Shown one piece after another: positions 9,028-18,246 of a DNA stretch of 64,000 nt. The position numbers and the translations under genes are program-made. The stretch covers positions 186,001-250,000 of the forward strand of contig NZ_FOGO01000003.1 of assembly GCF_900111245.1 (NCBI RefSeq). Direction: 5' to 3'. The notes beneath the pieces are model-generated. The model ran no database searches. It was not told the DNA's origin and saw only the letters and a list, made by a program, of their open reading frames with translations. How positions within the stretch are numbered: the first letter of the stretch is position 1; each line of letters starts with the position of its first letter. The DNA is from Streptomyces qinglanensis. Its GTDB lineage: Bacteria > Actinomycetota > Actinomycetes > Streptomycetales > Streptomycetaceae.

Positions 9028-10347
9028 TCACACGTCCGCGGGCGCGACGGAAACGGCCCGCCGCGGGAGGCCCAGACGGGCGCGGACCGCGGCGGCGGCG
9101 CGCTGCGCCGACTCCAGTGCGCCCTGGATCGAACTGGTGGCGCGGTGGTCCCCGCACACGAGGACACCGGCCACCTCGACCGGCCGCCGGAAGGGATGCG
9201 GCGCGGACATGGAGGGCAGCGCGCGGGGCACTGCGTACGTGGCCAGCGGCTCCAACTCGCCGAAGCCCGTGCCGTACAGCCGCGCGAGGCGCTCCCGTAC
9301 GCGGCGTTCCTCGTCCCGGCCGCCCTCGCCGGGCACGACCGTCGTCGCCACGAGCGTCTGGTCCGGCGGCGCGTAGGTGGGGGCGGCCTCGCTGATCGGC
9401 ACGGTGTTGGTCACCGGAGAGGGCTCGGCGTCCACGACGAATGTCGCGTCGGCGTCCAGCAGGCCCCGCACGCGGTGGTAATAGGTGGTCAGCCCGCGCC
9501 ACCGCACCGGGGCGAGGTCCGGGAGGAGTTCGTGCGCCGCGTCCGCGTCGGTGGCGAGGACGACGGCGCGCGCGGTGACGGTGCCGTGCTCGGTCACGAC
9601 CCGGTCCGCGCGGACCTCGCGGACGGGGGTGTGCAGACGCACCGCACCGTCGGGGAGCCCGTCGGCGAGCTGCCGGGGCAGTGCCTGCATACCCGCGCGG
9701 GGCACAGCGGCCCGGCCCCGGACGAACATCCGCAGCATCAGATCGGTGAAACGGCTGGAGGTCTCCTGCTCGGGGTCGCAGGTCACGCCCTCGAAGAAGG
9801 GGCCCAGCACCCTCTCGGCCACCGCTCCGCCCAGCCCGCGGCGCTGCCACGACACGGCCGAGGGCAGGTCCGGGCGGCGCAGCAGTACCCGCGCGGGCAG
9901 GTAGCCGGCCGCGGCCGCGTGGGCGGCCAGCGCGGCCTTCGCGGAGAGCGGGCCGATCGGCGCACGCAGCAGTCCGGGGACCGCGCTCATCCGCTGCCGC
10001 GGATCGCTCAGCGTCGCCCAGCCCTCGCCGGTCCGGATCCGGAGTGCCCTGGGCAGCGCGTGCAGCCGCAGCCGTTCGAGGTCCACCTGCCGGGCGAGCT
10101 GCGGATACCCGGTGTTGAGCAACTGGAATCCCCGGTCCAGCAGGAAGCCGTCCACCGCGTCGGTGCGGATGCGTCCGCCCACTCCGTCGCCCGCCTCCAG
10201 GACGACGGCCTCCACCCCGCTGTCCCGCAGTCGGCGCGCCACCGCCAGGCCCGCGAGGCCGGCGCCGACCACGACGACGTCGCAGTGCCGGGGCACTGGT
10301 CCGCCGGTCTGTCCGGTCGGGCCCGGTCGGCTGCGGGGTCGCGTCAT
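9028..10347 (-). CDS. FAD-dependent amine oxidase / protoporphyrinogen-oxidase-like protein
   Basis: This 439-residue flavoprotein has an N-terminal Rossmann motif VVVVGAGLAGLAVARRL (residues about 24-40) followed by VVLEAGDGVGGRIRT, the GG-doublet of the amine oxidase/PPOX fold. Its C-terminal FAD motif is VLVCGDHRATSSIQGALESA. The family contains monoamine oxidases, phytoene desaturase relatives and UDP-galactopyranose mutase relatives, so the substrate is not predictable. The ATG at 10347 has a CGGAGGAG site. It is convergent with olsA and stands alone on its strand after the MFS gene 137 bases upstream. Confidence 0.88.
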   Translation of the reverse strand: MTRPRSRPGPTGQTGGPVPRHCDVVVVGAGLAGLAVARRLRDSGVEAVVLEAGDGVGGRIRTDAVDGFLLDRGFQLLNTGYPQLARQVDLERLRLHALPRALRIRTGEGWATLSDPRQRMSAVPGLLRAPIGPLSAKAALAAHAAAAGYLPARVLLRRPDLPSAVSWQRRGLGGAVAERVLGPFFEGVTCDPEQETSSRFTDLMLRMFVRGRAAVPRAGMQALPRQLADGLPDGAVRLHTPVREVRADRVVTEHGTVTARAVVLATDADAAHELLPDLAPVRWRGLTTYYHRVRGLLDADATFVVDAEPSPVTNTVPISEAAPTYAPPDQTLVATTVVPGEGGRDEERRVRERLARLYGTGFGELEPLATYAVPRALPSMSAPHPFRRPVEVAGVLVCGDHRATSSIQGALESAQRAAAAVRARLGLPRRAVSVAPADV

Positions 10348-10484
10348 GCGGGCTCCTCCGTGGGGCGGCGCGGTGGTCCAGGACCGGTTCCCGCCCGTCG
10401 GATGCCCGAAACCGGCGGTCGCCCCCGCGGGGCACCGGTCGGCACCGGGCACTGCGCGGGCCGCGGGCCGCGGGCCGCCCACGC

Positions 10485-12221
10485 TCAGCCGCCGCCGCGC
10501 AACTCCGCCAGGGCGCTCGCGGTCAGGGGCCGGTGCGTGCTGTCGGGGTCGATGAGCACGACGGTGCTCGTGGCCGCGCGGGTGAGGGCCGTGGTGAGGC
10601 TGCCCTCGCCGAACTGGGTGCCGGCGCCCAGCGGGGAGCGTCCCACGGCGACGGTGGGGGCGCCCGCGTCGGCGGCGTGCCGTGCGAGGGCGCGTCCGGC
10701 GGCGGCGCGGTCGCCGACGCTGGTGAGGATCTGGCCGGTGGCCGCGACTCCCTGCGCGGCGAGCCGGTCGAGGTGTGCCGTGACGGCGGCGCGGGCCTGG
10801 TCGTGGGTCTCGGTCTCGACTGCCTGCTCCTCGACGACGGCTGTCTGCTGCACATGGACGATCTGCAGCGGACTGCCGGAGTCCTGGGCGAGCCGCGCCG
10901 CGGCCTCGACGACGGCCGCGGCGCGGCCGTGGGCGCCGACGGCGACGATGAGCGGCGGTTCGGCGCCTGCGGCCTGCGGGCCGACGGGGGTGAGCGCGGG
11001 CTCGACGGACTCGCCCTCACCGGTGCGCTGTTCGGCCTGCCGGACCAGCCGGTGGCCGCTGGCCAGCACCGGGATGGCGAGCAGGAAGGCGGCCGCGCCG
11101 ACGTAGAAGGGCACCCCGAGGTCGGTGGCCTCGGCGATCTTTCCCGCCGCGTAGGGTGCCAGTCCGCCGCCGATGAAGCGCAGGAAGCCGTACGCGGAGG
11201 AGGCCACCGACCGCTCGACGGGCGAGACGAGCATCACCGCCTGGGTGGTGAGGGTGTTGTTGATCCCGATGAAGGCGCCACTGGCGATGACGGCCACCAC
11301 GACCACAGTGGGGGTCTCGACGCCGGCGGCGATCAGCGCCATCACGATGCCGAGGCCCAGCAGATTGGCGTACAGGACCGGCGCGGTGCCGAACCGGGCC
11401 TGCAGCCGGGGCGCCACCAGCACGCTGAAGAGCGCGACCAGCAGTCCCCAGCCGGTGAAGACCAGTCCGAGTTGGTGGGCGTTCAGCTCCATCGGGTAGG
11501 GCGCGTAGCCGAGCATGGTGAAGAAGCCCCAGTTGTAGAGCAGGGCCATGATGCCCATCGTCAGCAGCCCACGGTGACGCAGTGCCTTGAGCGGCGCTGC
11601 GGGCGAGGTGGGGCGCTTGGGCCGTGGCGGGTCGGAGACGAACACCAGGGTCGCGACCAGCGCCACGGCCATGAGCGCGGAGACGCCGAAGAAGGGTCCG
11701 CGCCAGCTGATGGCGCCCAACTCGCCGCCCAGCAGCGGGCCCACGGCGATGCCGAGGCCGAGCGCGGTCTCGTAGAGGATGATGGCGCCGCCGAACCCGC
11801 CGCCGGCCGAGGCGACGATCACCGCGAGGGAGGTGGCGATGAACAGCGCGTTGCCCAGGCCCCAGCCCGCGCGGAAGCCGACGATCCCGTCGATGGAGTC
11901 GGTGGCCCCGGCCAGCGCCGAGAAGACGACGATGACGGCCAGCCCGATCACCAGGGTGCGCTTGGCACCGACCCGGCTGGAGACCGCGCCGACGACGAGC
12001 ATGGCCACGGCGGTGACGATGAGGTAGCTGCTGAACAACAGGGAGACCTGGCTGGGCGAAGCGTCCAGGCTGTCGGCCAGGGCGGGCAGGATCGGGTCCA
12101 CCAGGCCGATCCCCATGAAGGAGATGACGCAGGCGAAGGCGACGGCCCAGACGGCTTTCGGCTGCCTGAAGGGGCTCGCGGCCTTTCCGGAGTTCGCGGG
12201 CTCGTCGTGCGAGACACTCAT
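10485..12221 (-). CDS. MFS exporter fused to a C-terminal universal-stress (UspA) domain
   Basis: The 578-residue protein starts with a 12-span MFS transporter of the DHA1 drug-efflux kind (residues about 25-395; motifs DPILPALADSL, SSRVGAKRTLVIG and a motif-C-like LYETALGLGIAVGPLLGG). A cytoplasmic UspA-like domain follows at residues about 425-555 (PPLIVAVGAHG ... VGRSPLGAGTQFGEGSLTTALTRAATSTVVLID). The USP G-2X-G-9X-G-type phosphate loop is partly recognisable. The fusion suggests that efflux is tuned by nucleotide or stress state; this is inference. It lies 124 bases downstream of a MarR gene on the same strand, which probably represses it. Confidence 0.9.
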   Translation of the reverse strand: MSVSHDEPANSGKAASPFRQPKAVWAVAFACVISFMGIGLVDPILPALADSLDASPSQVSLLFSSYLIVTAVAMLVVGAVSSRVGAKRTLVIGLAVIVVFSALAGATDSIDGIVGFRAGWGLGNALFIATSLAVIVASAGGGFGGAIILYETALGLGIAVGPLLGGELGAISWRGPFFGVSALMAVALVATLVFVSDPPRPKRPTSPAAPLKALRHRGLLTMGIMALLYNWGFFTMLGYAPYPMELNAHQLGLVFTGWGLLVALFSVLVAPRLQARFGTAPVLYANLLGLGIVMALIAAGVETPTVVVVAVIASGAFIGINNTLTTQAVMLVSPVERSVASSAYGFLRFIGGGLAPYAAGKIAEATDLGVPFYVGAAAFLLAIPVLASGHRLVRQAEQRTGEGESVEPALTPVGPQAAGAEPPLIVAVGAHGRAAAVVEAAARLAQDSGSPLQIVHVQQTAVVEEQAVETETHDQARAAVTAHLDRLAAQGVAATGQILTSVGDRAAAGRALARHAADAGAPTVAVGRSPLGAGTQFGEGSLTTALTRAATSTVVLIDPDSTHRPLTASALAELRGGG

Positions 12222-12345
12222 GTCCGATTCTCTTCCGCGCAGTCGGGGGCAGGGATCGCACAGGGGTCGGGGCCGGCGGGAGTTTGGAGCGGCCCGGGCC
12301 GGAGCCGGCCGCGGTCAGGACCCGTGGGGTCGGAACCGGCAGGGG

Positions 12346-12750
12346 TCAGGTCCGCGACCAGTGGTCCTGGATGGCGCGCGCCAGGGCCGGAAGTGCGATG
12401 TCCACCGCCTGCTGCTCCGGCTCCGCCAGCTCGTCGATCAGCTCGGTCAGGGCGCGGGTGCGCTCGGCCCGCCGCCGGCGGAAGACCTCCAGGCCGGTGT
12501 CGGTGGCCGCCACCAGGACGCCTCTCCCGTCGCTCCGGTCGGCGGTGCGCCGCACCAGGCCCGCCCGCTCCATGCGGGTGACGAGCTGCGTCATGTTCGG
12601 CTGCGAGACGCCCTCGGACCGGGCCAGTTCGGAGAGGCGCTGTGCACCCTCGCGGCCCAGCCGGCCCAGCGCCGAGGAGGCCGCGGTGCTCAGCCCGCCC
12701 GCGGTCGCACTGTGCCGCACGTGGCGCACGATCTGCTCCACGGCGATCAT
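12346..12750 (-). CDS. MarR family transcriptional regulator
   Basis: The 134-residue product is a winged-helix MarR dimer protein: LSELARSEGVSQPNMTQLVTRMERAGLVRRTADRSDGRGVLVAATD covers the recognition helix and wing (the DxRG of the wing is intact). I placed the start at ATG 12750 because GGAGG lies 6 bases upstream of it and because longer starts (12792, 12807, 12822) run into a palindromic operator at 12800-12822. The neighbouring MFS-UspA gene follows on the same strand, a usual arrangement for ligand-released drug efflux control. The ligand is unknown. Confidence 0.88.
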   Translation of the reverse strand: MIAVEQIVRHVRHSATAGGLSTAASSALGRLGREGAQRLSELARSEGVSQPNMTQLVTRMERAGLVRRTADRSDGRGVLVAATDTGLEVFRRRRAERTRALTELIDELAEPEQQAVDIALPALARAIQDHWSRT

Positions 12751-12799
12751 CAGATCCTCCGGTGACACGTTCCGAGCGGCACCGGCGCCCATAACCCGC

Positions 12800-12822
12800 T
12801 TATGCATAACCCTATTATGCAT
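12800..12822. promoter_or_regulatory. Candidate MarR operator, nested palindromes
   Basis: ATGCATAA (12802-12809) and TTATGCAT (12815-12822) form a perfect inverted repeat with a 5-base spacer. TTATGCATAA at 12800-12809 is itself a perfect palindrome. The element is markedly AT-rich for this genome and lies about 50 bases before the MarR start, where an autorepressor would bind. Confidence 0.75.
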
Positions 12823-12834
12823 TTAGATGTAGAC

Positions 12835-14028
12835 GGAATCAATCCCTCGGCCTGCTGGCACGCTCTCGTCGCCGTCCTCGCGAGGAGCAAGCCCGCCGGC
12901 GCGAGCGCGGAGAGCAGCCCGGACAGCACGAGCACGGTCCCGACGAGGGCGGGGGCCACCCCGCGTGGGACGAACCGCCGGAGCACTCAGGCGGTGGCGA
13001 GGCCGGCCCGGCGGGGAGAGCCCCGGTGACCGCGTTGCCTGTGAGCGTGAGTGCGACCATCCGGCCCGGAGAGGATCGTCCGCCCCGACCGCGGGAGGCC
13101 ATGGGCCACAGCTCCCAGTAGGCGCGAAACCGCCGGGTCTCCTCATCGGTGGTGCTGATGCGCAGGGCGAGGACTGGCCGGCCCAGAGACGCGGCGCAGG
13201 CTCGAGCGTACGCATGGCTGCCAGGTCCAGCGTGGCGACCGGGACCGGATACAGATGGCGGATGTCCTCCGGGACCTCCTCGCTCCCCTCGGCGACGGCG
13301 GCTGCCCGGACAGGGGCTGTCGGCCGGAAGGGCAGCGCGGCAGGAGCGGCCGGCAGGACGGTGGTGTGGGGACGGGGGACGACTCCGGTGAGATGGATGA
13401 GAACGACGATTCCGGTGAACATGACGGCGAGCAGGGCGATCACCGAGCTCAGGGCCGTGCGGGCGTTCCGCCAGGAGACGGGACGGAAGACGGGGACGGC
13501 GTTGGAGATCGCCTCGATGCCCGTCATCGCGGTGGCTCCGGAGAAGGCCCTGACGATCAGCAGGACGCCCACCGAGGAGGCTCCGGCAGCGGCCTGTGTC
13601 GGCTGCGCGGCTCCGGCAGGAGCTGAACCGCTCACGGCGGCACCGACACCGGCCGCGATCAGCACCGCCCTCGCCGCGATGAACGCGTAGGTGGGAGCCG
13701 CGAAGAGCGCACCGGCCTGCCGGACTCCGTGCATGTTGCCCGCCAGCAGGACCATGACGACCAGCACGGCCAGGAGCGCTTCGGATCCGTACGCGACGGA
13801 GGAGAGGGCGTCCGCCGCGAGCACCGGCAGCGCGAGCGCCTTGCGGATCCGCTCGGTGACGAACGCCGAACTGCGCAACGGGGCACCCAGCAGCCACCGC
13901 CGCGCCCGCACCCGGACGGCGTCACCTTCCCGGGCCGGACCGCCGCGGGCCGGCAGCGGCGGCATGGACACCACCCGCGCGAAGCGGAGCGCCGGCCAGT
14001 GCACGATGCTCCGCGCCGTGGGCGCCAT
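12835..14028 (-). pseudogene. Decayed APC-family amino acid permease
   Basis: The minus strand carries recognisable pieces of a large actinobacterial APC permease. The N-terminus reads TERIRKALALPVLAADALSSVAYGSEALL. It jumps straight to the middle element NMHGVRQAGALFAAPTYAFI, so about 100 residues of membrane core are missing. VRAFSGATAMTGIEAISNAVPVFR is intact. A second gap follows, and after ATLDLAAMRTLEPA the match continues only in another frame (GRPVLALRISTTDEETRRFRAYWELW). So there are two internal deletions and at least one frameshift. The 3' end near 12835 is uncertain, with a further membrane-like piece RRFVPRGVAPALVGTVLVL. Starts at 14028 or 13965 are possible relics. Confidence 0.7.
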
Positions 14029-14183
14029 GTGACCGGCTGCGCCGGCCGCGCCGCCCTGCGCTCCGCTCCTAGCGCACAGCGGCACATCCGTGGCGCAGAG
14101 GATCGCCCGCACGCACGGGCCCGCTGTTCCGTTCGGCGGCGGACGTGTTCCCCCGAACCGGTGGGTTCAGCCCCTCCCCGTCT

Positions 14184-14219
14184 GTTGGGTTCGCCGGACG
14201 AGGCGCCGGCGAACCCAAC
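14184..14219. promoter_or_regulatory. Perfect 14-bp inverted repeat before the double ferritin-like gene
   Basis: GTTGGGTTCGCCGG (14184-14197) and CCGGCGAACCCAAC (14206-14219) are exactly complementary, with an 8-base loop. The element ends 57 bases before the ATG of the next gene. A smaller GAACC/GGTTC dyad sits just upstream at about 14155-14168, so GGGTTC half-sites recur. It could be an operator or a 5' UTR hairpin; without a T-run and with a gene following, a terminator is less likely. Confidence 0.6.
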
Positions 14220-14276
14220 ATGACCCGGCATCAGCAACCATCCGGGCCCTGGCCCCGCAGAGAGAGAACTCCCATC

Positions 14277-15221
14277 ATGACGCTTCCCCTCGCTCGCCTC
14301 GCGAGAGTGACAGGTACCGCGTTGGCACTCACGACCGCCGTGTCCGTGACCGGAGCGCAGGCCGCCCTGGCCGACCCTCGGACGCCGGCCCTGAGCACCG
14401 TGCAGGACACCCGCGCCGCGATGCGGGGCGAAGGATTCGCCCACGCCTCGTACCTGTTCCACGCCGACCAGGCCGACCGCGAGGGACACCGCCGAGTGGC
14501 CGAGCTGTTCCGCGATGCGGCCGAGGTGGAGCTCGATGACCACTTCACCAAGGAGGCCGAGACGATCGCGTACGTGGGAAGCGACGAGGCCAACATCCGG
14601 CAGGCCCTCGAGGGCGAGCGTTTCGAGGCCACATCGATGTATCCCACGTATGCCGAAGAGGCCCGGCAGGACGGGGACGAGGCCGCGGCCGAGCTCTTCA
14701 CGGAGATCGCGGCGGACGAGGCCGAGCACCGCCGGCTGCTCGCCTCGGCGCTCGAAGCGGTCACCACCGGAAGTGGCCGGGTGCCGGCACCGCCGAAGAC
14801 GGACCCGGTCGAAGTACCGGCCGGGCTGCCGCAGGTGTCCTCCGCCCGGACCCGGGCCAACCTCGAGGACGCCATGCACGGCGAGGGGCTGGCCAACGCC
14901 TCCTACACGCTCTACGCCCGTCACGCACGCGAGACGGGTCAGAAGCAACTGGCCAGCCTCTTCGGCGGATTGGCCGAGGTGGAACTGCACGAGCACTTCG
15001 CCGCCGAGGCCCGTCTGGACGGACTGGTCTCCGACACCCCGTCCAACCTGCGCACCTCCATCGCCGGCGAGACCTACGAGGCCGAGGTGATGTACCCCAC
15101 CTTCGCGCGTCGGGCCGAGAAAGCGGGTGACGGGCAGTCCGCGGCGCTGTTCAGGGAGATCGCCGGGGACGAGGCCGGCCATGCCGCCGCGTTCCGGCAC
15201 GCTCTGCACCACCTGGGCTGA
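14277..15221 (+). CDS. Exported protein with two tandem rubrerythrin/ferritin-like domains
   Basis: The 314-residue protein begins with a signal peptide (MTLPLARLARVTGTALALTT, then AQAALA, cut near residue 32). Two similar ferritin-like four-helix domains follow, at about residues 40-160 and 185-314. Each has a helix with AEVELDDHF or AEVELHEHF, a middle EGERFEATSMYPTYAEEA or AGETYEAEVMYPTFARRA, and a closing EIAADEAEHRRLL or EIAGDEAGHAAAF. The repeated Glu and ExxH positions are the usual diiron ligands. No rubredoxin Cys pair is seen. It likely handles iron or peroxide outside the membrane; that is inference. The ATG has a weak site (GAGAGAAC). Confidence 0.85.
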   Translation: MTLPLARLARVTGTALALTTAVSVTGAQAALADPRTPALSTVQDTRAAMRGEGFAHASYLFHADQADREGHRRVAELFRDAAEVELDDHFTKEAETIAYVGSDEANIRQALEGERFEATSMYPTYAEEARQDGDEAAAELFTEIAADEAEHRRLLASALEAVTTGSGRVPAPPKTDPVEVPAGLPQVSSARTRANLEDAMHGEGLANASYTLYARHARETGQKQLASLFGGLAEVELHEHFAAEARLDGLVSDTPSNLRTSIAGETYEAEVMYPTFARRAEKAGDGQSAALFREIAGDEAGHAAAFRHALHHLG

Positions 15222-15231
15222 ACCGCACGCG

Positions 15232-15275
15232 GGTGCGGGGCTCTGCGGCGGAGCCGCCGGGTGCAGCCCCGCACC
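15232..15275. terminator. Hairpin between the convergent ferritin-like and P-type ATPase genes
   Basis: GGTGCGGGGCT (15232-15242) pairs with AGCCCCGCACC (15265-15275), with an inner GGCGG/CCGCC stem. It lies 10 bases after the ferritin-like stop codon. Confidence 0.7.
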
Positions 15276-15463
15276 GTGCGGACGGGCCGCACCCCTGAAG
15301 ACCGGTCCCGGAGCTCGTCGCCCGGCCGGAGACGGGAGGGGCGCGGCCTCCGGTCAGGGGGCGACGGTGGACGCGGTGAGCAGGCAGACGCCGTACCGGC
15401 AGGAGAGCGCCGTGGCACCGGTGCCCAGGGGTATCGGCACCGGACCGCGACCCGTCCGGCGGA

Positions 15464-17941
15464 TCAGGTCGCGGCGCCCTCCGCGGCTCTCCCCCGCCGC
15501 CCGAGAACCCGGTAGGCCAGCAGCTTGACCGGGTCGAGCAGCAGGAACTCCGCGAAGGCCCAACCCCACACGAGCCCGGCCGGGCCCCAGCCGACGGGAT
15601 GCATCAGGAAACCGGTCAAGGCGATCACCGTGGCCAGGATCTGAGTGCCGATCACGGCGGTGAGCAGGATCCAGGAGGGTCGGTAGGACCAGAACGGACC
15701 GCGAGTGCGGGCGAGGAAGACGGTGAGATGTCCGCTGACCGACAACTTGAGGTAGACCAGGGTGCGCACCTGCGCATCCGGCAGTCCGAACGGCAGGTGG
15801 GTGGCCCAGACCAGCACGAACGTCGAGGCCAGGCCGAACAGGCCCAGGACGGCCGCAATCGCCATGACCTCGGTCAGGTCCCAGCGTTCCGGCCTCGAGG
15901 AGGGCCGTACCCGGTCGTAGGCGATGGACAGTACGGCCGCGTCGTTGAGAATGGCCAGGAGGACCACCTGGACCGGCGTGACCGGGAAGAAGGCGAACGC
16001 CACGATCGTGGCGGTGACGAAGAGCACGACACGGAGCGTCTCGGTGATCCGGTAGATCGCATAGTTCTTCATCCGCCGGAACACCTCGCGGGAGCGGTGA
16101 ACGGCCTCGACGATCGTCGAGAGGCCCGCCGCGAGAAAGACGATGTCGGAGGCCGCCCGTGCCGCGTCGGTGGCGCCGCAGACCGCGATACCGGCGTCCG
16201 CGCGGTGCAGGGCCGGAGCGTCGTTCACTCCGTCGCCGGTCATGCCGACGATGTGCCCGTGCTCCTGCAGGGCCTGCACGATGCGGTACTTGTCCTCGGG
16301 CACCACCTGCGCGAACCCGTCCGCCCCCTCGACCACGCGGGCGAGTTCCTCGCCGCGGAGCTGTTCGATCCGGCTCGACTCCAGGATTCCGGTGCCCAGG
16401 CCCACGCGTGCGCAGACCTCGCGCGCGATCTCCACCCGGTCCCCGGTCACCATCCTGACCTGCACGCCCAGCCGCCCCGCCGCTTCCAGGGTCGTCCGGG
16501 AATCCGCACGCGGGGGGTCCTGCAGTCCGATCATGCCCGTCACCCGCCACGCGCCGCCGTCCGTACAGGCGACGGCCATCGCGCGGTATCCCCGGCGCGC
16601 GAAGCCACGTGCCACCTCCTCGGCACGCCTCGCGAGCGCATCGTCCCCCTGCGCGAGGCCGAGCACGGCCTGCACAGCTCCCTTGGCCACGGCCCTTTCC
16701 GGCCCGGGACCCCGCACCCGGGCGCGGGCGAATTTGCGGGCGGAGTCGAACGGCGTGAAGTCGACGACCTCCCAGTCCGCCGGCCGTTCCGCCCCGCACG
16801 CCTGGAGGATCGCCTCGTCGACGGGATCGCCGTCCCCCGGCTCGGCGGTGAGGGCTGCCTGCAGCAGCACCTGTCCCTCGTCGACCCCCTCCGCCAGGAC
16901 GAAGACTTCGGCCACGGCCAGTTCGTTGCGGGTGATCGTGCCGGTCTTGTCCGCGCACAGCACGTCCACTCCGGCCATCTCCTCCACCGCAGGCAGATGG
17001 CTGACCACCGCCTCCCGCTTGGCCAGATACCGGGCTCCGACGGCCATGGTCACCGACAGCACCGCGGGGAGGGCGACCGGAATCGAGGCGATGACCACGA
17101 CCAGCGCGAACTCCAGCGTGCGGCTCACGCCGGTGCCGCGCAGCAGCGAGAGCACGATGATCACGACGACCAATCCGAGCGCGAGCAGACTCAGATACTT
17201 GCCGATGTCGACGACCGCGCGCTGGAAATGGCTCGCCGGAGCCGCCCGGCCCGCGAGCCGGGCCGTGCGGCCGAACACGGTGTCCGCGCCGGTGGCCAGG
17301 ACCCGCATCGCGGATCCGCCCCGCGACACCGCCGATCCGGAGTACATGTCGTCACCGACGTCCTTGACCGCCGGCAGCGACTCCCCGGTGAGCGCCGACT
17401 CGTCCGCCTCGCTGCCGCCCTCGACCACGACCCCGTCCGCGGGCACCACGCCTCCGCGGTCGATCCGTACCAGATCCCCCGGGACCAGCTCGGCGGCCGG
17501 AACCGTCGTCCACTCCCCGTCGCGCCTGACCCGCGCCACCTTCGCCAGCCGCTCGGCGAGGGCGGCGATCGCGTTCTGCGCCTGATGCTCCTCCCAGAAC
17601 CCGACGACCCCGTTGAGGAGCAGCAGGGCCAGAATGATCGCGAAGTCCACCCAGCGACCGGTCACCGCCGTCAGCACCAGGGCCGCCTCGATCATCCACG
17701 GGATCGGTCCCCAGAAATGTGCCAGGAACTCCAGGAGGACGCTGCGTTCCTCCTCCTCGACGGCGTTGGGCCCGTAGTGCTCCCGCCGGGCGGCCGCCTG
17801 CGCGGAATCGAGCCCCTCGTCGGAGCCCTTGCCGGCATCGGCCCGCGCATCCTCCTCGGTGCGCTGATCGCGGACCGGCTGTCCGCCGACCCGCTGAGAC
17901 GCGGCAGCACCGTCCTCGTCACCGGCGGCAGAACCGGGCAT
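15464..17941 (-). CDS. Plasma-membrane proton-efflux P-type ATPase (type IIIA)
   Basis: The 825-residue pump has the full P-type layout: a cation-ATPase N-terminus (AAARREHYGPNAVEEEE), membrane pair 1-2 with FWGPIPWMIEAAL, the actuator motif ALTGESLPA near residue 184, the phosphorylation site ADKTGTITRNELAV near 329, VTGDRVEIA, and the hinge GDGVNDAPAL near 572. The GPIPWMIE and late ILNDAAVLSIAYDRV stretches are typical of fungal/plant/archaeal H+-ATPases. It should export protons and set membrane potential or pH. ATG 17941 was chosen because GGGAGG lies just upstream; the reading frame is open further up but with no homologous content. Confidence 0.92.
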   Translation of the reverse strand: MPGSAAGDEDGAAASQRVGGQPVRDQRTEEDARADAGKGSDEGLDSAQAAARREHYGPNAVEEEERSVLLEFLAHFWGPIPWMIEAALVLTAVTGRWVDFAIILALLLLNGVVGFWEEHQAQNAIAALAERLAKVARVRRDGEWTTVPAAELVPGDLVRIDRGGVVPADGVVVEGGSEADESALTGESLPAVKDVGDDMYSGSAVSRGGSAMRVLATGADTVFGRTARLAGRAAPASHFQRAVVDIGKYLSLLALGLVVVIIVLSLLRGTGVSRTLEFALVVVIASIPVALPAVLSVTMAVGARYLAKREAVVSHLPAVEEMAGVDVLCADKTGTITRNELAVAEVFVLAEGVDEGQVLLQAALTAEPGDGDPVDEAILQACGAERPADWEVVDFTPFDSARKFARARVRGPGPERAVAKGAVQAVLGLAQGDDALARRAEEVARGFARRGYRAMAVACTDGGAWRVTGMIGLQDPPRADSRTTLEAAGRLGVQVRMVTGDRVEIAREVCARVGLGTGILESSRIEQLRGEELARVVEGADGFAQVVPEDKYRIVQALQEHGHIVGMTGDGVNDAPALHRADAGIAVCGATDAARAASDIVFLAAGLSTIVEAVHRSREVFRRMKNYAIYRITETLRVVLFVTATIVAFAFFPVTPVQVVLLAILNDAAVLSIAYDRVRPSSRPERWDLTEVMAIAAVLGLFGLASTFVLVWATHLPFGLPDAQVRTLVYLKLSVSGHLTVFLARTRGPFWSYRPSWILLTAVIGTQILATVIALTGFLMHPVGWGPAGLVWGWAFAEFLLLDPVKLLAYRVLGRRGRAAEGAAT

Positions 17942-18246
17942 CCGCGTATCCTCCCGTTCCCGCACGTCCGCACCCCGGCGGCGGGCCGGATCACACGGGG
18001 CCCACGGCCCGCCGAGCCGCCGGCCGCTCCGTCGGACGCGTCGCCCTTCCCAGACTCGCAAGCGGGGCGGCGGACACCGCAGCGACGCGCCGACGCGTGC
18101 GTCCGAACGGCTCCGCGACGCGGTCGCCGGGTGCGCCGCAGCCGGGAGCAAGCGCGGCAACGGCGCACGGAGACGAGGGCGCCGACGGTCATGGCGGGCC
18201 GCCACGGGCGCTCAACCGCGCGCGGAGCGACCGGCACCTGCGCCGC
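17942..18246. other. Gene-free stretch upstream of the P-type ATPase
   Basis: This 305-base gap between the CGNR gene and the P-type ATPase gene, both on the minus strand, must hold the ATPase promoter. I see no clear coding signal or palindrome in it. Confidence 0.5.
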
